From positions 124,001 to 188,000 of the forward strand of contig JAMLIC010000005.1 of NCBI GenBank assembly GCA_023954375.1: a DNA stretch of 64,000 nucleotides, given 5' to 3'. This stretch comes from Planctomycetota bacterium. Lineage in GTDB: Bacteria; Planctomycetota; J058. A model generated the notes under the pieces. The model had not been told where the DNA came from. It saw nothing but the letters and a program-made list of their open reading frames with translations, and ran no database searches. A program made the translations under genes and the position numbers. Below, in pieces: positions 29,676-38,899 of this stretch (positions are counted from its first letter, which is position 1; each line of letters begins with the position of its first letter).

Positions 29676-30649
29676 GCCGGCCGTGCCCAGCAGACCATTC
29701 GACCGCTCTGGCCGATCGCCCCCAGCGCCCAGCCCAGAGGCTTGAGAGCAAGGCGCCCGACGACTCCGGGACGGGCGGCGCTTTCAGTGACTGCGCGACC
29801 GACTCGGCGGCCCCCCGGCAAGGCGGACACAACATGTCCGAGGCTACCCACGAGGTTTCCTGCGGAGCTCTCGTGCCAGATCCGTTCGGCCTTCCAGCCA
29901 CCTTGAAGGAGGGTGCGTCTCAGGGTCGTTGGATCGAAGTGGAACAAGTGCGTCGGCAGTTGCAGTGCATACCAGTACGAGCCGAAGATCCTCCGATCGA
30001 GAGCTCCGATGTCCGGTACGGAGACCACGAGCGCCGCGCGCGCCTTGGCATGATGTCGCAGCCTGCGGAGCACTTTGATGGGGTGATGCAGGTGCTCGAG
30101 GACCATCCAGGCGACGATCAGATCGAAGGGCGACGTCGATTCAGGCAAGTCCTCCACCTTACCCATGGTGATCTTGAGGCCGAGTCGACGAGCGCGCTCA
30201 GCGGCCAATGGTGAAGGATCGATCCCCTGGACTTCCCAGCCGGCCTTTTGAAGGCTCGAAAGGAAGGCGCCCGAGCCGCAGCCGAGTTCGAGGGCTCTTC
30301 CGGGGCGCAGGGAAGGCAGCCGATGAAGCGCCCGGCGCTGGCAAAGCAGGGCGCGAGGACCCAATCCCGAGCGCCCGGTCGGGCTCCGATGCGGCCCGTA
30401 GTCAGCCGGGTAGTAGAGGCCCATGGCGGCCGGGGTCGGTCGGGGGTTGGTCCGGTGGAGGTCGCAGGCCGTACAGCGCACGACGTTGAACTCGCCTGGA
30501 AGACCGTGAAGGCGGTCGTGACTACGAGCGACGAGAGTGTGCGCTGTCTCCCCGCAGAGACAGGGCACGTCCTCGAGCTGCACCGACTGCTGAACGGCGT
30601 GAAGGCTCGCTGGGTCACTCACAGGATCGTGCTCCGCCGGCCCCTTCAA
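29672..30649 (-). CDS. SAM-dependent methyltransferase with N-terminal zinc ribbon
   Basis: The 325-residue protein starts with a probable zinc-binding segment (CLCG near 30 and CTACDL near 59). A class I Rossmann methyltransferase core follows, with motif I ALELGCGSGAFL, the acidic motif VQGIDPSPLAAERA and the post-I region FDLIVAWMVLEHLHHP. Such enzymes often methylate sugars in polysaccharide clusters, and the position between a flippase and a glycosyltransferase agrees. It overlaps the flippase gene by 35 nt. Confidence 0.87.
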   Translation of the reverse strand: MKGPAEHDPVSDPASLHAVQQSVQLEDVPCLCGETAHTLVARSHDRLHGLPGEFNVVRCTACDLHRTNPRPTPAAMGLYYPADYGPHRSPTGRSGLGPRALLCQRRALHRLPSLRPGRALELGCGSGAFLSSLQKAGWEVQGIDPSPLAAERARRLGLKITMGKVEDLPESTSPFDLIVAWMVLEHLHHPIKVLRRLRHHAKARAALVVSVPDIGALDRRIFGSYWYALQLPTHLFHFDPTTLRRTLLQGGWKAERIWHESSAGNLVGSLGHVVSALPGGRRVGRAVTESAARPGVVGRLALKPLGWALGAIGQSGRMVCWARPA

Positions 30650-31901
30650 ACGCTGCCGCTGACCTGAGGTTCAGCATCAGCCACGCAGCGTTCAGGATGT
30701 AGTAGGTCGAAGACGCCAACGCGAGGCCGATGACGCCGCCGGCGAAGAAGCCCGCCAGCTTCATCACGAGTCCGAGCAGGAAGCCGATCAGCCCGATGCG
30801 CGCGACGGCACGAGTCGCGTTCCTCGCGTAGTAGGCCTGGACGAGGACTCCCCCGACGACTCCACCGATGAGGACGCCCCCCAAGCAGAGCGAGATCTGC
30901 AAGAGCCGCTGAAGGTCGGAGGAGCCCAGGCGCCCGAAACCGAAGTCAGACAGGCTGATGAGGATCGACCCACCCCCTATGCAGACGAGGGCGAGAGCTC
31001 CAAGGAGACCCGCGACCCGCGCTCGACGATGAACGAGCTCGTAGAAGCCCGCGGCGTCCTGCGCCAGGGATCTCTCCGCGAGGATAGGAGCCGCTGGCTG
31101 CACGAGCGCACGGCCCAGGATCGCGGTCATGGGGCGGTAGAGGGTCTGACCGAGATGAAAGAGCGAGAGCGCCCCCGGAGCCGCGAGCCCCGCGATGACG
31201 CGGTCGACCAACGCTTCCGTCTTCGTCACGGCCGCGAGGCCCATGAGAGGCGCTGCCCGACGCCACAGGGGAGCGAGGGCGGTGCCGCATGCAGGACTTC
31301 GGAGCTCCGCTCGCCCGCTCAGTGCAAGGACCGAAAGCTCGGTGCAGGAGCGGGCGAGGAGCGCCAGAGGGGCTGCAGCGAGACCCCACGTGCCGAACGT
31401 CGCAATGAACGCGCCGATCCCGACCGCCGCGCCGGCGATCGTCGCACCCTCTGCCAGGAGGAATCGGCGGTGCACATGCTGCAGGGCGCGGAGCGCGACG
31501 TTTGGCCCGGTGAGCGCCAGCTCGAGGACCAGAATCGGCAGGAGCGAGGCGAGCAAGTCACGTTCGGCGGCATCGAACGCCGGAGCCAGCACGAGGGCCA
31601 GCAGAGGAGCCAGTGGGCGCGTGAGGGCGAAGAGGCACAGACCGCCGACGAAGAGCCGGAGAGCAAGCGCTGCCGTCAGGGCGCCCTCGCTCGGCCGGTG
31701 CTCGACGAGCCAGGGCACGATCAGGTTCCCGAGTGGGCCCAAGAAGATGCTCAGGGCGAGCTGCGGAAGGACCCCAGCCAAGAACAGAGAGTCAGTCGCA
31801 CGATTGGTCCCCAGGGTCGCGACCATCGTCAGGTGGAGCACCACCTGCAGGAGCACGGAAGCGGTCGACGCGATCGCCATCGCTGTCATGGACGAACGCA
31901 C
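30615..31901 (-). CDS. Polysaccharide/lipid II-type flippase (MATE/MurJ-like)
   Basis: This 428-residue membrane protein has about 12 hydrophobic helices. Its opening (MAIASTASVLLQVVLHLTMV, then LGTNRATDSLFLAGVLPQL) recalls MurJ/MviN and oligosaccharide flippases. It probably moves lipid-linked sugars made by the neighbouring glycosyltransferases across the inner membrane. The start at 31901 or the internal ATG at 31889 is possible. It heads the three-gene minus-strand group. Confidence 0.75.
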   Translation of the reverse strand: MRSSMTAMAIASTASVLLQVVLHLTMVATLGTNRATDSLFLAGVLPQLALSIFLGPLGNLIVPWLVEHRPSEGALTAALALRLFVGGLCLFALTRPLAPLLALVLAPAFDAAERDLLASLLPILVLELALTGPNVALRALQHVHRRFLLAEGATIAGAAVGIGAFIATFGTWGLAAAPLALLARSCTELSVLALSGRAELRSPACGTALAPLWRRAAPLMGLAAVTKTEALVDRVIAGLAAPGALSLFHLGQTLYRPMTAILGRALVQPAAPILAERSLAQDAAGFYELVHRRARVAGLLGALALVCIGGGSILISLSDFGFGRLGSSDLQRLLQISLCLGGVLIGGVVGGVLVQAYYARNATRAVARIGLIGFLLGLVMKLAGFFAGGVIGLALASSTYYILNAAWLMLNLRSAAAFEGAGGARSCE

Positions 31902-31959
31902 ATGGCCTCAAGACGGCGTCGCGGTCCCGTGCCACGTCGATTGCCCGCCTCGTATGGCT

Positions 31960-34134
31960 TCACCGAAGGCGCTCGCGCTCACGGGAGAGCTCGATCACGA
32001 CAACTCGCTCCTGCTCGTGCTCCGCAGCACTTCGCGCCTCGCGTCGCTCGAGCTCCGAGAGCGTGTGCAGGCTCAGCCTTACTCGCTCCCGCAGGGACGG
32101 CGCGTAGCCCACGTTGTGGGCCATGTACCCGTGATTGACCACGATGTGCGTGAAGCCGCGGGCCTCGAGCTCTGCGACCGCCGCCGCGACATCGCCCCCT
32201 TGCCGCGTCAGGAGGGTGAGCCACGTCGCGCCGTGCCAGCTCTGGTCGGGCGCGTACGGGACGAGGAGCCGGTCGCCCTTGCCCTCGGCCACGAGGAAGA
32301 GCTTCGGCGCCGGGCCGAGCTCGCCCGCGGCCGCGCGGCGGTTCAGCTCGAAGGCCGTCGGCAACCAGGCGCGGACACCGTTGTAGCCGACCTGCGAGGC
32401 CCAGCTCGCCTCGTCGACTCGGCCCGCGAACCACCCGCCGGGATCGAGCTCCCGCAGCTTGCGCCACTCGAGCCAGGACTGCAGCCCGGCGTGGCCAGAC
32501 AGGGCCAGCCCCACGAGCACGAGCGGGACGCGCCGCCGGACGCCCCCGAGGGCCACGCCGGCGGCCGCGGCGAGGAGCGGGAAGGCCGGGAGCGCGTAGC
32601 GCAGGAGCGTCGTCTGCGCGCCCACGGCGACGAACATGAGCCCGCCCGCGGCCAGCAGCCACAGGCCGGACCGAGACGGGGCGAGGAGCGGCAGGAGCAA
32701 GGCCAGCGGGAAGAACACCCCGACCTCGTGCAGGGGCTTGCGGGAGAAGCGCCGCGGGCTGCTGAAGATTGCTGGCGTGAGGAGCGACCGCGGCGCCTGG
32801 CCCGCCGCGCCGGGCTCGGCGTTGGCCCACGCGTAGCGCGTGTCGGCGAGGTCCTCGTCGCGCACCGGGCGGGTGGCCACGAGCGCCGCCTGGTCGGGGG
32901 CCAGGGGTCGCAGGTTCCCCTCGCGATCCACGTAGCGAGCCTTCCGCAGGTGCGGATAGAGCGGGTCTCCGGTCGCGAGGAGGTTGCGGCCGTAGGGGAA
33001 GAGCGCCGGCGCGGCCAGCAGCACGAGCCCGAGCGCGAGCGGCCGGGCGCCGGGCAGGGCGGCGCCGCGCGCGCGGTCGACGAGCACGAGCGCCGCCCAG
33101 CAGCCGCCCAGGACCACGACCATGAGCGGCGCCGACGCCTTGTAGGCCAGCGCCAGCCCGAGCGCGGCGCCGGCGGTTGCGAGGCGTCCGGGGCACCGGT
33201 CCTGGGTCCAGCGGACGAGCGCCAGAGCGCCGGCGGTCACGGCGAAGGTCAGTCCGGCGTCGACGCGCGCGTCGAGCCCGAGCTCCCAGACGATGTTGAC
33301 CGTGACGAGCACGGCGCCGGTCCACCGCCCCGCGCGCGGCCCGCCGATCGCCCGACCGATCGACACGGTCGCCAGGAGCGTGCCGAACGTCAGCGACAGG
33401 TTGTAGGCCGCGACGCCGCCGCCGGCCCCGATCGCCATGAGGGCGGCGTAGGTCAGGTGCGCGCCGAACGGGGCGGCGAAGGCGGCGCAGTCGAGGTCCA
33501 CCTCCCAGGCGCGCCCCTCCAGCAGGCGCTGGGCCATGGGCAGGTGGTGGAGCGCGGCGTCCCAGTCCCAGTTCGGGAGCAGCGCCTGCGGCAAGAGCGG
33601 CAGGGCCCAGAGGAGGAGCGCGATCGACGGCACCCAGCGCCAGCGGCTCGCCTCGCCCTCCGGCGCCGGGTCGGGCGCCGGCGGCGATCCCCAGCGCGCG
33701 GCCGCGCCGAGCGAGACGGCCGCCAGCGCCACGACTGCGCCAGGCCCGAGCGCTCCGAGCGCCGCGAACACGAGCAGGCCGAGCGACCACGCCCAGGCGC
33801 CGACCGCCAGGGCGACGACGCGCCGCTCGACCACGCCGTCCGCGGGGGTCGCCGGCTCGAGGCCGAGGCGAGCCATGACCGCCGCCCCGGTGACGACCTG
33901 GAGGAGGACCAGCGCCCCTGCGGCGCCAGCCGCCCAGGTCGCGGCCGCGAGGCGCGCGACCGGGCCGGGCGCGGTGGTCAGCGCCGCCCAGCGGTCCGTC
34001 GGCCCGTCGAGGTGCGGCCAGGAGGCGCCGCCCGCCAGCACGGCGACGACCCCCGCGAGCGCGGCGAGGGCGGCCAGGACGCGGAGGCCCCGCCCGGGGA
34101 GGGCCCACAGGAGCGTCTCGCGCAGCCTCGTCAC
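31960..34134 (-). CDS. Multispanning membrane protein, GT-C/GT39-like
   Basis: The 724-residue protein has about 14 hydrophobic helices in the first ~530 residues and a soluble C-terminal domain with GFTHIVVNHGYMAHNVGY. An early acidic motif (PNWDWDAALHHLPMAQRLLE) in the first large loop fits lipid-linked-sugar glycosyltransferases of the GT-C fold. GTG 34134 overlaps the preceding stop as GTGA. It is the last gene of the long Tad transcript and may modify pili or an envelope polymer. The exact family is uncertain. Confidence 0.65.
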   Translation of the reverse strand: MTRLRETLLWALPGRGLRVLAALAALAGVVAVLAGGASWPHLDGPTDRWAALTTAPGPVARLAAATWAAGAAGALVLLQVVTGAAVMARLGLEPATPADGVVERRVVALAVGAWAWSLGLLVFAALGALGPGAVVALAAVSLGAAARWGSPPAPDPAPEGEASRWRWVPSIALLLWALPLLPQALLPNWDWDAALHHLPMAQRLLEGRAWEVDLDCAAFAAPFGAHLTYAALMAIGAGGGVAAYNLSLTFGTLLATVSIGRAIGGPRAGRWTGAVLVTVNIVWELGLDARVDAGLTFAVTAGALALVRWTQDRCPGRLATAGAALGLALAYKASAPLMVVVLGGCWAALVLVDRARGAALPGARPLALGLVLLAAPALFPYGRNLLATGDPLYPHLRKARYVDREGNLRPLAPDQAALVATRPVRDEDLADTRYAWANAEPGAAGQAPRSLLTPAIFSSPRRFSRKPLHEVGVFFPLALLLPLLAPSRSGLWLLAAGGLMFVAVGAQTTLLRYALPAFPLLAAAAGVALGGVRRRVPLVLVGLALSGHAGLQSWLEWRKLRELDPGGWFAGRVDEASWASQVGYNGVRAWLPTAFELNRRAAAGELGPAPKLFLVAEGKGDRLLVPYAPDQSWHGATWLTLLTRQGGDVAAAVAELEARGFTHIVVNHGYMAHNVGYAPSLRERVRLSLHTLSELERREARSAAEHEQERVVVIELSRERERLR

Positions 34135-36446
34135 CGGTCCGACCTCATGAACGTCGCCAGGCAGAGCGCGCCCACGCCCATGGCCAGGAGGCCCACGGGC
34201 CACCACCAGGGACGGTACTCGAACACCACCTCGTGCAGGCCCGCCGGCACGCGGACGGCCCGGAACAGCAGGTCGGCGCGGGCGATCGTCGCGGGGGCCC
34301 CGTCCACCGTCGCCTGCCAGCCCGCGGCGAAGGCGTCACGGAGCACCAGCCACCCCTCGCTCGCGGCCTCGACGCGGAGGGCCACGCGCTCCGGCGCGAA
34401 GGCGACGAGCGCCACCTGGGCGCGGGCCGCCTGGCGGGGCGCACTCGCCGCCGTCGCGGTCGGCGCCCCCTCCGGCCCCAGGACGGCGTCGCGCGCGGGC
34501 ACCCTGCGGCGATGCAGCACCGCCCGGACGGCGTCGTCGAGGGAGGCGACGGACTCGGTCCGGCCGGGCACGTGCGCCCACGGGGGACAGACCAGGTTCC
34601 GGACGAGGCGCAGACCGGGGTACCCCGGGACCTCGGCGACCGTCTCCACGCCGGTCGGGCCCTGGACGGCCTCGAACCACGCGTCGCGCGCGAGGAAGAA
34701 CTCGGCGTCGAGGCGGGCCCGACGCTCGACGCCGGTCAGCGACTGGAACCACTCGTGCCCGAGGAGGAGCCCACGCGCGCGGCTGCCGACGGACTCGAAC
34801 GCGTCGACGTCCCGCACCCCGTGCGGGTAGCCGCGGCTCGGGATGAGCGCCGCCGCGTGCAGCCGGAGGACCGCGAGGTCCAGCGCCTCGCCCGGGACCG
34901 GGGAGACGGGCAGGCTCAGCGCCGCGCCGCGGCTCTCGTAGCGGATCGGCGCCCCCGCGGGCGACCGCTCGCGCAGGACCTCGACCAGCGGCGAGGGCGC
35001 CACGACCGATCGATCGGCGCCGCGCACGCCCATGCGGGACAGCGACAGCAGGTCGAGGGCGAGCAGCCCCACGAGGGCCGCCGTGAACCACGCGCGGGGC
35101 ACGCGCCCGTCGCGCCAGGCCCGCAGGAGCGCCAGCCCGAACGCCGCCATGGCGCCGGCCCGGGCCAGGGCCCAGAGCGTGGCCAGGCGCGCCGCGCCAC
35201 CGAGCACCCGGCGCGGGTCCCGCGCCTCGAGCCAGGCGTCGGCCTGCTCGCCGGCGACGACGAGCGCGCCGACCCCCGCCCCGGCCACGGCCAGCGTGAG
35301 GCCGAGGACGACGAGCGCGGGCCGCAGCCCGTCGCCGCGGCTCCAGCAGGTGACCCCGACGCCGCCCAGGCGGGCCGCCCCGAGCGCCGAGAGCAGGAGC
35401 CACTTGGCGTGGAAGCGGAGGCCGAGGCTCGTCCCCGCCTCGAGGAGGCCGAGCCCGAGCCCGGCGAGGACCAGGGCGAGCCCCTCCGCCCGGGCCCGCC
35501 GGTGCGACGGCGCCAGGAGGCCCGTGACGACGGCCGCCAGGCCCAGGGCGCCGACCCCGTGGGCGCACCAGGGCTGCCAGCCGCCCCAGAACAGCTCGGC
35601 GCCCCAGTGCCCCCCCCGCTCGATCGCCCAGGCGCCGGTCAGGCCCGGGACGACGAGGTCCACGGCCAGGGCGCCGAGGGACACCCCCCAGCGCCCGTCC
35701 ACCCAGCCGTCGACCGTCCGATCGACGTGAGGGAGCTCGTCGAGCACCGACAGCACCTGCGGCCCGGCGAGGAGCGCCCCGAGCACGCCGGCCGCCGCGA
35801 CGAGGGCCACGCGCGTGCGCGGCGCGGCCTGGCCGGGGGCCAGGGCGATCGCGCCCATGACGCCTGCCAGCATCAGCGCGCCCTGCAGCTCGCAGGCGAG
35901 CAGCACCAGGGCCAGCGCCGCGGCCCCGAGGGCGACGCCTCGCCGCGCGCCGGCCGCGGCCCACCTGGCGCCCAGGGCGGCCCAGGGGAGCCAGGCCGCC
36001 GACACGAGGTAGGGCAGGTTCACGTGCATGGAGGTCACGAACCCGCCCAGCGCGTAGACCAGGCCCGCCGCGAAGGCCGCGCGCGCCGGCGCGTCGTGCG
36101 CCACCAGCCGCCGCGCGCCCTCGAGGGCGATCGAGACGTGCATGGCGATGAAGAGCGCGCCCGCCGCGGGCGGAGCGAAGAGGGCGAAGAGCAGGTTCCC
36201 CGGGTAGAGCACCCCCCCGGCGCGGGGCCCGAACCAGGTCGCTCCGGCGGCGGCCCACGGGTTCCAGAGCGGCACCTCGCCGGCGGCGAGCCGCGCCCCG
36301 AGCGCCTCGAGCCGCGGGTACGCGTAGAGGAGCAGGTCGCCCCCGACGATGACCTGGCCGCGGAGGAGCGCCGCCTCGACCAGGGCGAGGGCGAGCGCGC
36401 CGCCGGCGACCAGCGTCAGCCTGTTGGCGGCGCCCGCCCCGGTCAC
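34131..36446 (-). CDS. YfhO-like membrane protein
   Basis: This 771-residue protein has 12 or more membrane helices followed by a ~250-residue C-terminal domain. It shows features of the YfhO family: ALLRGQVIVGGDLLLYAYPR, PLWNPWAAAGATWFG, GGVLYPGNLLFALF and a late DAFAAGWQATVDGAPATI. The family is linked to glycosylation of envelope polymers in Gram-positive bacteria. Both ends use GTGA overlaps, so translation is coupled with the TPR gene before it and the GT-C gene after it. Confidence 0.78.
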   Translation of the reverse strand: MTGAGAANRLTLVAGGALALALVEAALLRGQVIVGGDLLLYAYPRLEALGARLAAGEVPLWNPWAAAGATWFGPRAGGVLYPGNLLFALFAPPAAGALFIAMHVSIALEGARRLVAHDAPARAAFAAGLVYALGGFVTSMHVNLPYLVSAAWLPWAALGARWAAAGARRGVALGAAALALVLLACELQGALMLAGVMGAIALAPGQAAPRTRVALVAAAGVLGALLAGPQVLSVLDELPHVDRTVDGWVDGRWGVSLGALAVDLVVPGLTGAWAIERGGHWGAELFWGGWQPWCAHGVGALGLAAVVTGLLAPSHRRARAEGLALVLAGLGLGLLEAGTSLGLRFHAKWLLLSALGAARLGGVGVTCWSRGDGLRPALVVLGLTLAVAGAGVGALVVAGEQADAWLEARDPRRVLGGAARLATLWALARAGAMAAFGLALLRAWRDGRVPRAWFTAALVGLLALDLLSLSRMGVRGADRSVVAPSPLVEVLRERSPAGAPIRYESRGAALSLPVSPVPGEALDLAVLRLHAAALIPSRGYPHGVRDVDAFESVGSRARGLLLGHEWFQSLTGVERRARLDAEFFLARDAWFEAVQGPTGVETVAEVPGYPGLRLVRNLVCPPWAHVPGRTESVASLDDAVRAVLHRRRVPARDAVLGPEGAPTATAASAPRQAARAQVALVAFAPERVALRVEAASEGWLVLRDAFAAGWQATVDGAPATIARADLLFRAVRVPAGLHEVVFEYRPWWWPVGLLAMGVGALCLATFMRSDR

Positions 36447-37129
36447 GGCCGTCGGGACGAGAGGCCGAGCAGGCGCGCGCGGGCCGGCTCGAACCCGGGG
36501 TTGCGGTCGATCGCCACCTGGTAGTGGTGGGCGGCCTCCTCGAGCGCGCCGAGCCCCTCGGCCACGAGGCCCAGGTGGTAGGCCACCCGCCATCCCGGCG
36601 CCCCCAGGCGCGCGGCGACCCCGAGCTCCTGGCGCGCGGGGAGCAGCTCCCCCTGCAGGTAGAGGACGCCGGCGAGGGCCTCGTGGACCCCCGCGTGGTC
36701 GGGCGCGAGCGTGGCCTGGCGCTCGAGCACGCGGCGGGCGTGCGGGAGGTTCCCGTCCTGCACGGCGATGCGCGCTCGCAGGACGGCGCCATCGGGGTGG
36801 ACGGGCTGGCGGCGGAAGAGGCGGTCGAGGTACTGCTGCGCCCGCTCGTGCTGCCCCGCGTCGGACGCGACGACGGCGTTGGCGTAGAGCGTGCCCTCGT
36901 GCTCGGGGAACTCGAGCGCGAGCCGCTCGAAGCGCGCCTGCAGGTGCGTCGGGTCGGGGACCTCGCCGCGGTCCTTCGGCTGGGTCTGCTCCTCCTTGGC
37001 CTCCTCCCACAGCTCGACGCAGCGGGCGAGCTCGCGGTCGGGGTCGCGCGGCACGTCGGCGGCGACGCAGCCGCTCAGGGCGGCGCCGAGGCAGAGGACG
37101 GCGAGGGCACGGGACACGACCACGGTCAT
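36443..37129 (-). CDS. TadD-like TPR lipoprotein
   Basis: The 228-residue protein carries a lipoprotein signal (LAVLCLGAALSGC, Cys near 18) and then several TPR units (YANAVVASDAGQHERAQQYL, VLRARIAVQDGNLPHARRVL, and others). TadD-type lipoproteins are outer-membrane pilotins or assembly factors for the Tad secretin. Its ATG shares one base with the tadC stop (TGATG), so it belongs to the pilus operon. Confidence 0.75.
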   Translation of the reverse strand: MTVVVSRALAVLCLGAALSGCVAADVPRDPDRELARCVELWEEAKEEQTQPKDRGEVPDPTHLQARFERLALEFPEHEGTLYANAVVASDAGQHERAQQYLDRLFRRQPVHPDGAVLRARIAVQDGNLPHARRVLERQATLAPDHAGVHEALAGVLYLQGELLPARQELGVAARLGAPGWRVAYHLGLVAEGLGALEEAAHHYQVAIDRNPGFEPARARLLGLSSRRP

Positions 37130-38037
37130 CAACGTCCACCCCGGATCGCCGAGTCGGCGACCTGCAGGAACTGGTAGAAGGCGGGCCCGAGGGTCACGAT
37201 GAAGATCCCGGGCAGGAAGCAGATCACGAGCGGGAACACGAGCTTGACGGGCAGCGCCTCCGAGAGCATGAGCGCCCGCTCGCGCCGCCGGTTGCGCAGG
37301 TCGTCGGCCTGCCGCCGCAGCGCCTCGGTCAGGCTGGCGCCGATCTGGTCGGCCTGCACGAGCGCCGACACGAGCACCGAGACCGCCGGCACGTCGAGGC
37401 GCCGCGCGACGCCGCGGAGCGCCGCCACGCGCGCCACGCCGGCCAGGGCGTCGCGCTGGTAGGCGCGCAGCTCGTCGGCCAGCGCCCGCCCGGGCGGCTG
37501 CCCGTCGAGGATCCGGTCGAGCGCGGCGTCGAAGCCGAGGCCCGCCTCGCCGAGCGTGGCCAGGAGCTCGAGCGCCATCGGCAGGTCGCGCTCGACCTGC
37601 GTGACGCGCGCCGTCCGCGCGCGGCAGACGACCGCCCACGGCGTGACGGCGAACATGGCCACCACCAGCCAGGGCGCGGCCTGCAGGATCGGCTGGACCA
37701 TCTCGCCCACCCCGCCCGGGACGATCGACGCGAAGCGGACGGCGAGCTCGATCAAGCCCGAGCGCAGGACCGCCCAGGCCACCGTCGCGCCGAGGGCGGC
37801 CGCCAGGGCCGTGAGCGCCACGAACAGCCCCGGCGCCCCGGGCGCGTCGTAGCCGGCGAGGAGCAGCCAGCGGCCGAGCGCCCCCTGGGGCTCCGCGTCC
37901 TGCCGGGTCGGCGCCGGGGCCGGCGCCCCGGCGAACAGCCGCTCCCTCGCCCGCTGGCGCTGCACCCACCGGAGCGCCAGGTGGGTGGTGACCGCCATGA
38001 GCCCGAGCCAGAGGAGGAGCGCCAGCGCCGCCTGCAC
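37129..38037 (-). CDS. tadC: Tad pilus inner-membrane platform protein TadC
   Basis: This 302-residue GspF-type protein has a T2SSF domain at about 145-275 (LPMALELLATLGEAGLGFDA and ALVQADQIGASLTEALRRQA). Membrane helices flank it, with a final one at about 275-290 (KLVFPLVICFLPGIFIVTLG). With TadB it forms the platform on which TadA drives pilus assembly. It starts one nt before the end of tadB, the usual tadB-tadC order. Confidence 0.92.
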   Translation of the reverse strand: MQAALALLLWLGLMAVTTHLALRWVQRQRARERLFAGAPAPAPTRQDAEPQGALGRWLLLAGYDAPGAPGLFVALTALAAALGATVAWAVLRSGLIELAVRFASIVPGGVGEMVQPILQAAPWLVVAMFAVTPWAVVCRARTARVTQVERDLPMALELLATLGEAGLGFDAALDRILDGQPPGRALADELRAYQRDALAGVARVAALRGVARRLDVPAVSVLVSALVQADQIGASLTEALRRQADDLRNRRRERALMLSEALPVKLVFPLVICFLPGIFIVTLGPAFYQFLQVADSAIRGGR

Positions 38038-38038
38038 G

Positions 38039-38899
38039 TCAGACCTCGAGCCGGCTGAGGCGGGCCATCCACAGCACGCCCAGGCACTGGAGGACGACCG
38101 CCGAGGCGACCAGGCCGCCGCCGATCGACGTGGCCAGGAAGCCCTCCATGCGCGCCGGGTTGCCGCGCCACACGAGCACGCCGACGAACACCGAGAGGCA
38201 CAGGAACACGGCCGCCGAGACGCGCGCCTGCGTCGACTGGGCCTCGACCCGCCGGGTCAGCTCGACCCGGTCGCGGATCGCGCGCCCCGTCGTCGAGAGC
38301 GTCGGCGCGAGGCTCCCGCCGACCTCCCAGTGGACGGCGAGCGTGAAGGCGAGCACCTGGTAGGACTCGAGCGGCACGCGCTCGGCGAGGTCCAGGAACA
38401 CGACCTGTGGACCGTCGCCCAGGCGGATCCGCCCGCAGGTCTCCTCGAGCAGCGGCCGCAGCGGCGCCCGCGCCTCGCGCGCGGCGACCTCGAGCGCGTC
38501 GAGGAGGCCGGCGCCCGCGCGCAGGGCGCCGACGACGAGGTCGAGCGAGTCGGTGAGCTGGGTCTCGAGCAGGCGCACGCGCCGCACGTGCAGGGTGCTC
38601 TCGAGCATCCAGCCGACGGTGCCGAGGACGGCCGCCGCGGCCAGGGCGAAGCCCGGGCGCACGACGCCGCCGAGCCAGAGGCCGAGCCCCAGGCCCAGCG
38701 CGACGACGGCCACGACCCAGCGCCGGCGCACGAACACCGGCCGCGGCTCGGGCGCGTCGGGCAGGGCGTCCTCGGGGGCCGCCGGGCGCGAGGCCTCGAG
38801 GCGCGCGAGGGCCCGGGCGCGCAGGTGCTGCGCGCGCAGCCAGGCGAGCGCCAGGCCCAGGGCGACCAACAGGCCGAGCCCGAGGAGGGCGTCACTCAC
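38039..38899 (-). CDS. tadB: Tad pilus inner-membrane platform protein TadB
   Basis: The 286-residue protein has an N-terminal membrane helix, two central helices and a T2SSF domain at about 125-245 (LDLVVGALRAGAGLLDALEV and FTLAVHWEVGGSLAPTLSTT). A final membrane helix follows. It overlaps tadA by 8 nt. It is the partner of TadC in the inner-membrane platform. Confidence 0.92.
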   Translation of the reverse strand: MSDALLGLGLLVALGLALAWLRAQHLRARALARLEASRPAAPEDALPDAPEPRPVFVRRRWVVAVVALGLGLGLWLGGVVRPGFALAAAAVLGTVGWMLESTLHVRRVRLLETQLTDSLDLVVGALRAGAGLLDALEVAAREARAPLRPLLEETCGRIRLGDGPQVVFLDLAERVPLESYQVLAFTLAVHWEVGGSLAPTLSTTGRAIRDRVELTRRVEAQSTQARVSAAVFLCLSVFVGVLVWRGNPARMEGFLATSIGGGLVASAVVLQCLGVLWMARLSRLEV

